Below, piece after piece: positions 63,673 to 64,000 of a stretch of DNA of 64,000 nucleotides; the first letter of the stretch is position 1, and each line of letters begins with the position of its first letter. Made by a program: the position numbers and the translations under genes. Under the pieces are notes generated by a model. It was not told the DNA's origin, ran no database searches, and was given only the letters and a program-made list of their open reading frames with translations. The DNA comes from Aldrovandia affinis (lineage: Eukaryota; Chordata; Actinopteri; Notacanthiformes; Halosauridae): positions 496,001-560,000 of the forward strand of contig JAINUG010000139.1 of assembly GCA_029706075.1 (NCBI GenBank), written 5' to 3'.

Positions 63673-64000
63673 TATCAAGTACAGGATTTGTGTTTTGATA
63701 CGAGCTCCTTTATATGCTAATAATATTAATTAGGGGGCGTTTACAAGGCGGAGATCTAAAACCATTAAGCTACGCACAATTTCAAGATAATTTGTGATTT
63801 AGAGATTTCACATCTGGGGGAGTGGCGTACGCACGGTTTTTTGTGCGTACGTTCATTTTCTCTGAATCACACGTAGGCACATTTCAGAAATGATCTTAGA
63901 TCAAATGTAGGATGGTTCCTACGCAACTTTTTTTTAAATAAATGAGGCCCTAGGTGACTTCGACCTAACTATCGACAGCAAGTTAGTTCAACCCAGTTTT

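Larger units (their letters stand above)
59256..63950. mobile_element. PIF/Harbinger DNA transposon inserted in the L2, itself hit by LINEs
   Basis: A 4,695-base element. The left end reads GGGCCTCATTTATAAA and the right end, on the other strand, GGGCCTCATTTATTT. TAG is directly repeated on both sides (59253-59255 and 63951-63953), the 3-base duplication typical of PIF/Harbinger. The L2 frame continues across if the element and one TAG are removed. Between the ends are a Myb/SANT-like gene and a transposase start (both near 63.4-63.7 kb), an L2 tail (59430-59815) and Rex3 (59848-62995). Confidence 0.9.
57520..64000 (+). mobile_element. L2-clade LINE, interrupted by later insertions, running off the window
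   Basis: Plus-strand reverse-transcriptase pieces: LKQAVILPLLKKLNLDPAV, NNYRPVSHLPFLSKVLECVM, HSTETALVRVFN-like sequence, LDLSAAFDTIDHAILFSQL and LTSGVPQGSVLDPMLFSIYM. The sequence resumes after 59150 with KTEILLVGSQQQ-like sequence and again after 63953 with GDFDLTIDSK. The catalytic YADD box expected between these blocks is absent, so there is also an internal deletion. Stops are present, and the copy is dead. Confidence 0.87.

Overview
This window is vertebrate nuclear DNA, almost certainly from a teleost fish. The coding exons are GC-rich, short, multi-exon and phase-consistent, with GT-AG introns. The introns are AT-rich and full of fish-type repeats: a Rex3 (RTE) LINE, L2 and CR1-like LINEs, Tc1-like, PIF/Harbinger and hAT DNA transposons, and tRNA-derived SINEs. 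The species cannot be fixed from the sequence alone.

Three protein-coding genes form a conserved block: the 3' part of sos1 (+, exons from 6807 to 17000), arhgef33 (-, exons from 33756 down to 19741) and dhx57 (+, 37739 to 56084). As I recall human 2p22, the same three genes lie there in the same relative order and orientation. This is the main reason for calling the first gene sos1 rather than sos2. I found no copy of MORN2, which I recall lying between ARHGEF33 and DHX57 in human, in the 33.8-37.7 kb interval.

Region by region: 1-1.6 kb is a decayed Ty3/gypsy gag-protease fragment on the minus strand. 1.6-6.8 kb shows no exon I can support (upstream sos1 intron or flank). 6.8-17.6 kb holds thirteen sos1 exons (PH, REM, Cdc25/RasGEF, proline-rich tail) and a poly(A) signal. 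17.6-19.7 kb is intergenic. 19.7-33.8 kb holds fifteen arhgef33 exons (N-terminal coiled coil, DH/RhoGEF domain, basic tail), with a Tc1 element carrying a nested SINE and a hAT remnant in introns. 33.8-37.7 kb is the divergent intergenic/promoter interval. 37.7-56.1 kb holds 23 dhx57 exons, whose phases agree throughout except for one missing base in exon 17. 57.5-64 kb is a nested transposon pile: an L2 LINE, broken by another L2 and by a Harbinger element that itself carries an L2 tail and a nearly full-length Rex3.

The genes have separate roles: SOS1 activates Ras (and Rac in some complexes), ARHGEF33 is a putative Rho-family GEF, and DHX57 is a DEAH-box RNA helicase. The most unusual feature is at the exon-intron boundaries. 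At four separate splice junctions (one in sos1, three in dhx57) a local tandem duplication has copied the splice site itself, leaving decoy or alternative acceptors and donors. One of these, in sos1, keeps the reading frame and could give a 17- or 34-residue insertion in the REM domain. There is also a well-supported GC-AG intron in dhx57, and long Glu runs in both sos1 and dhx57.
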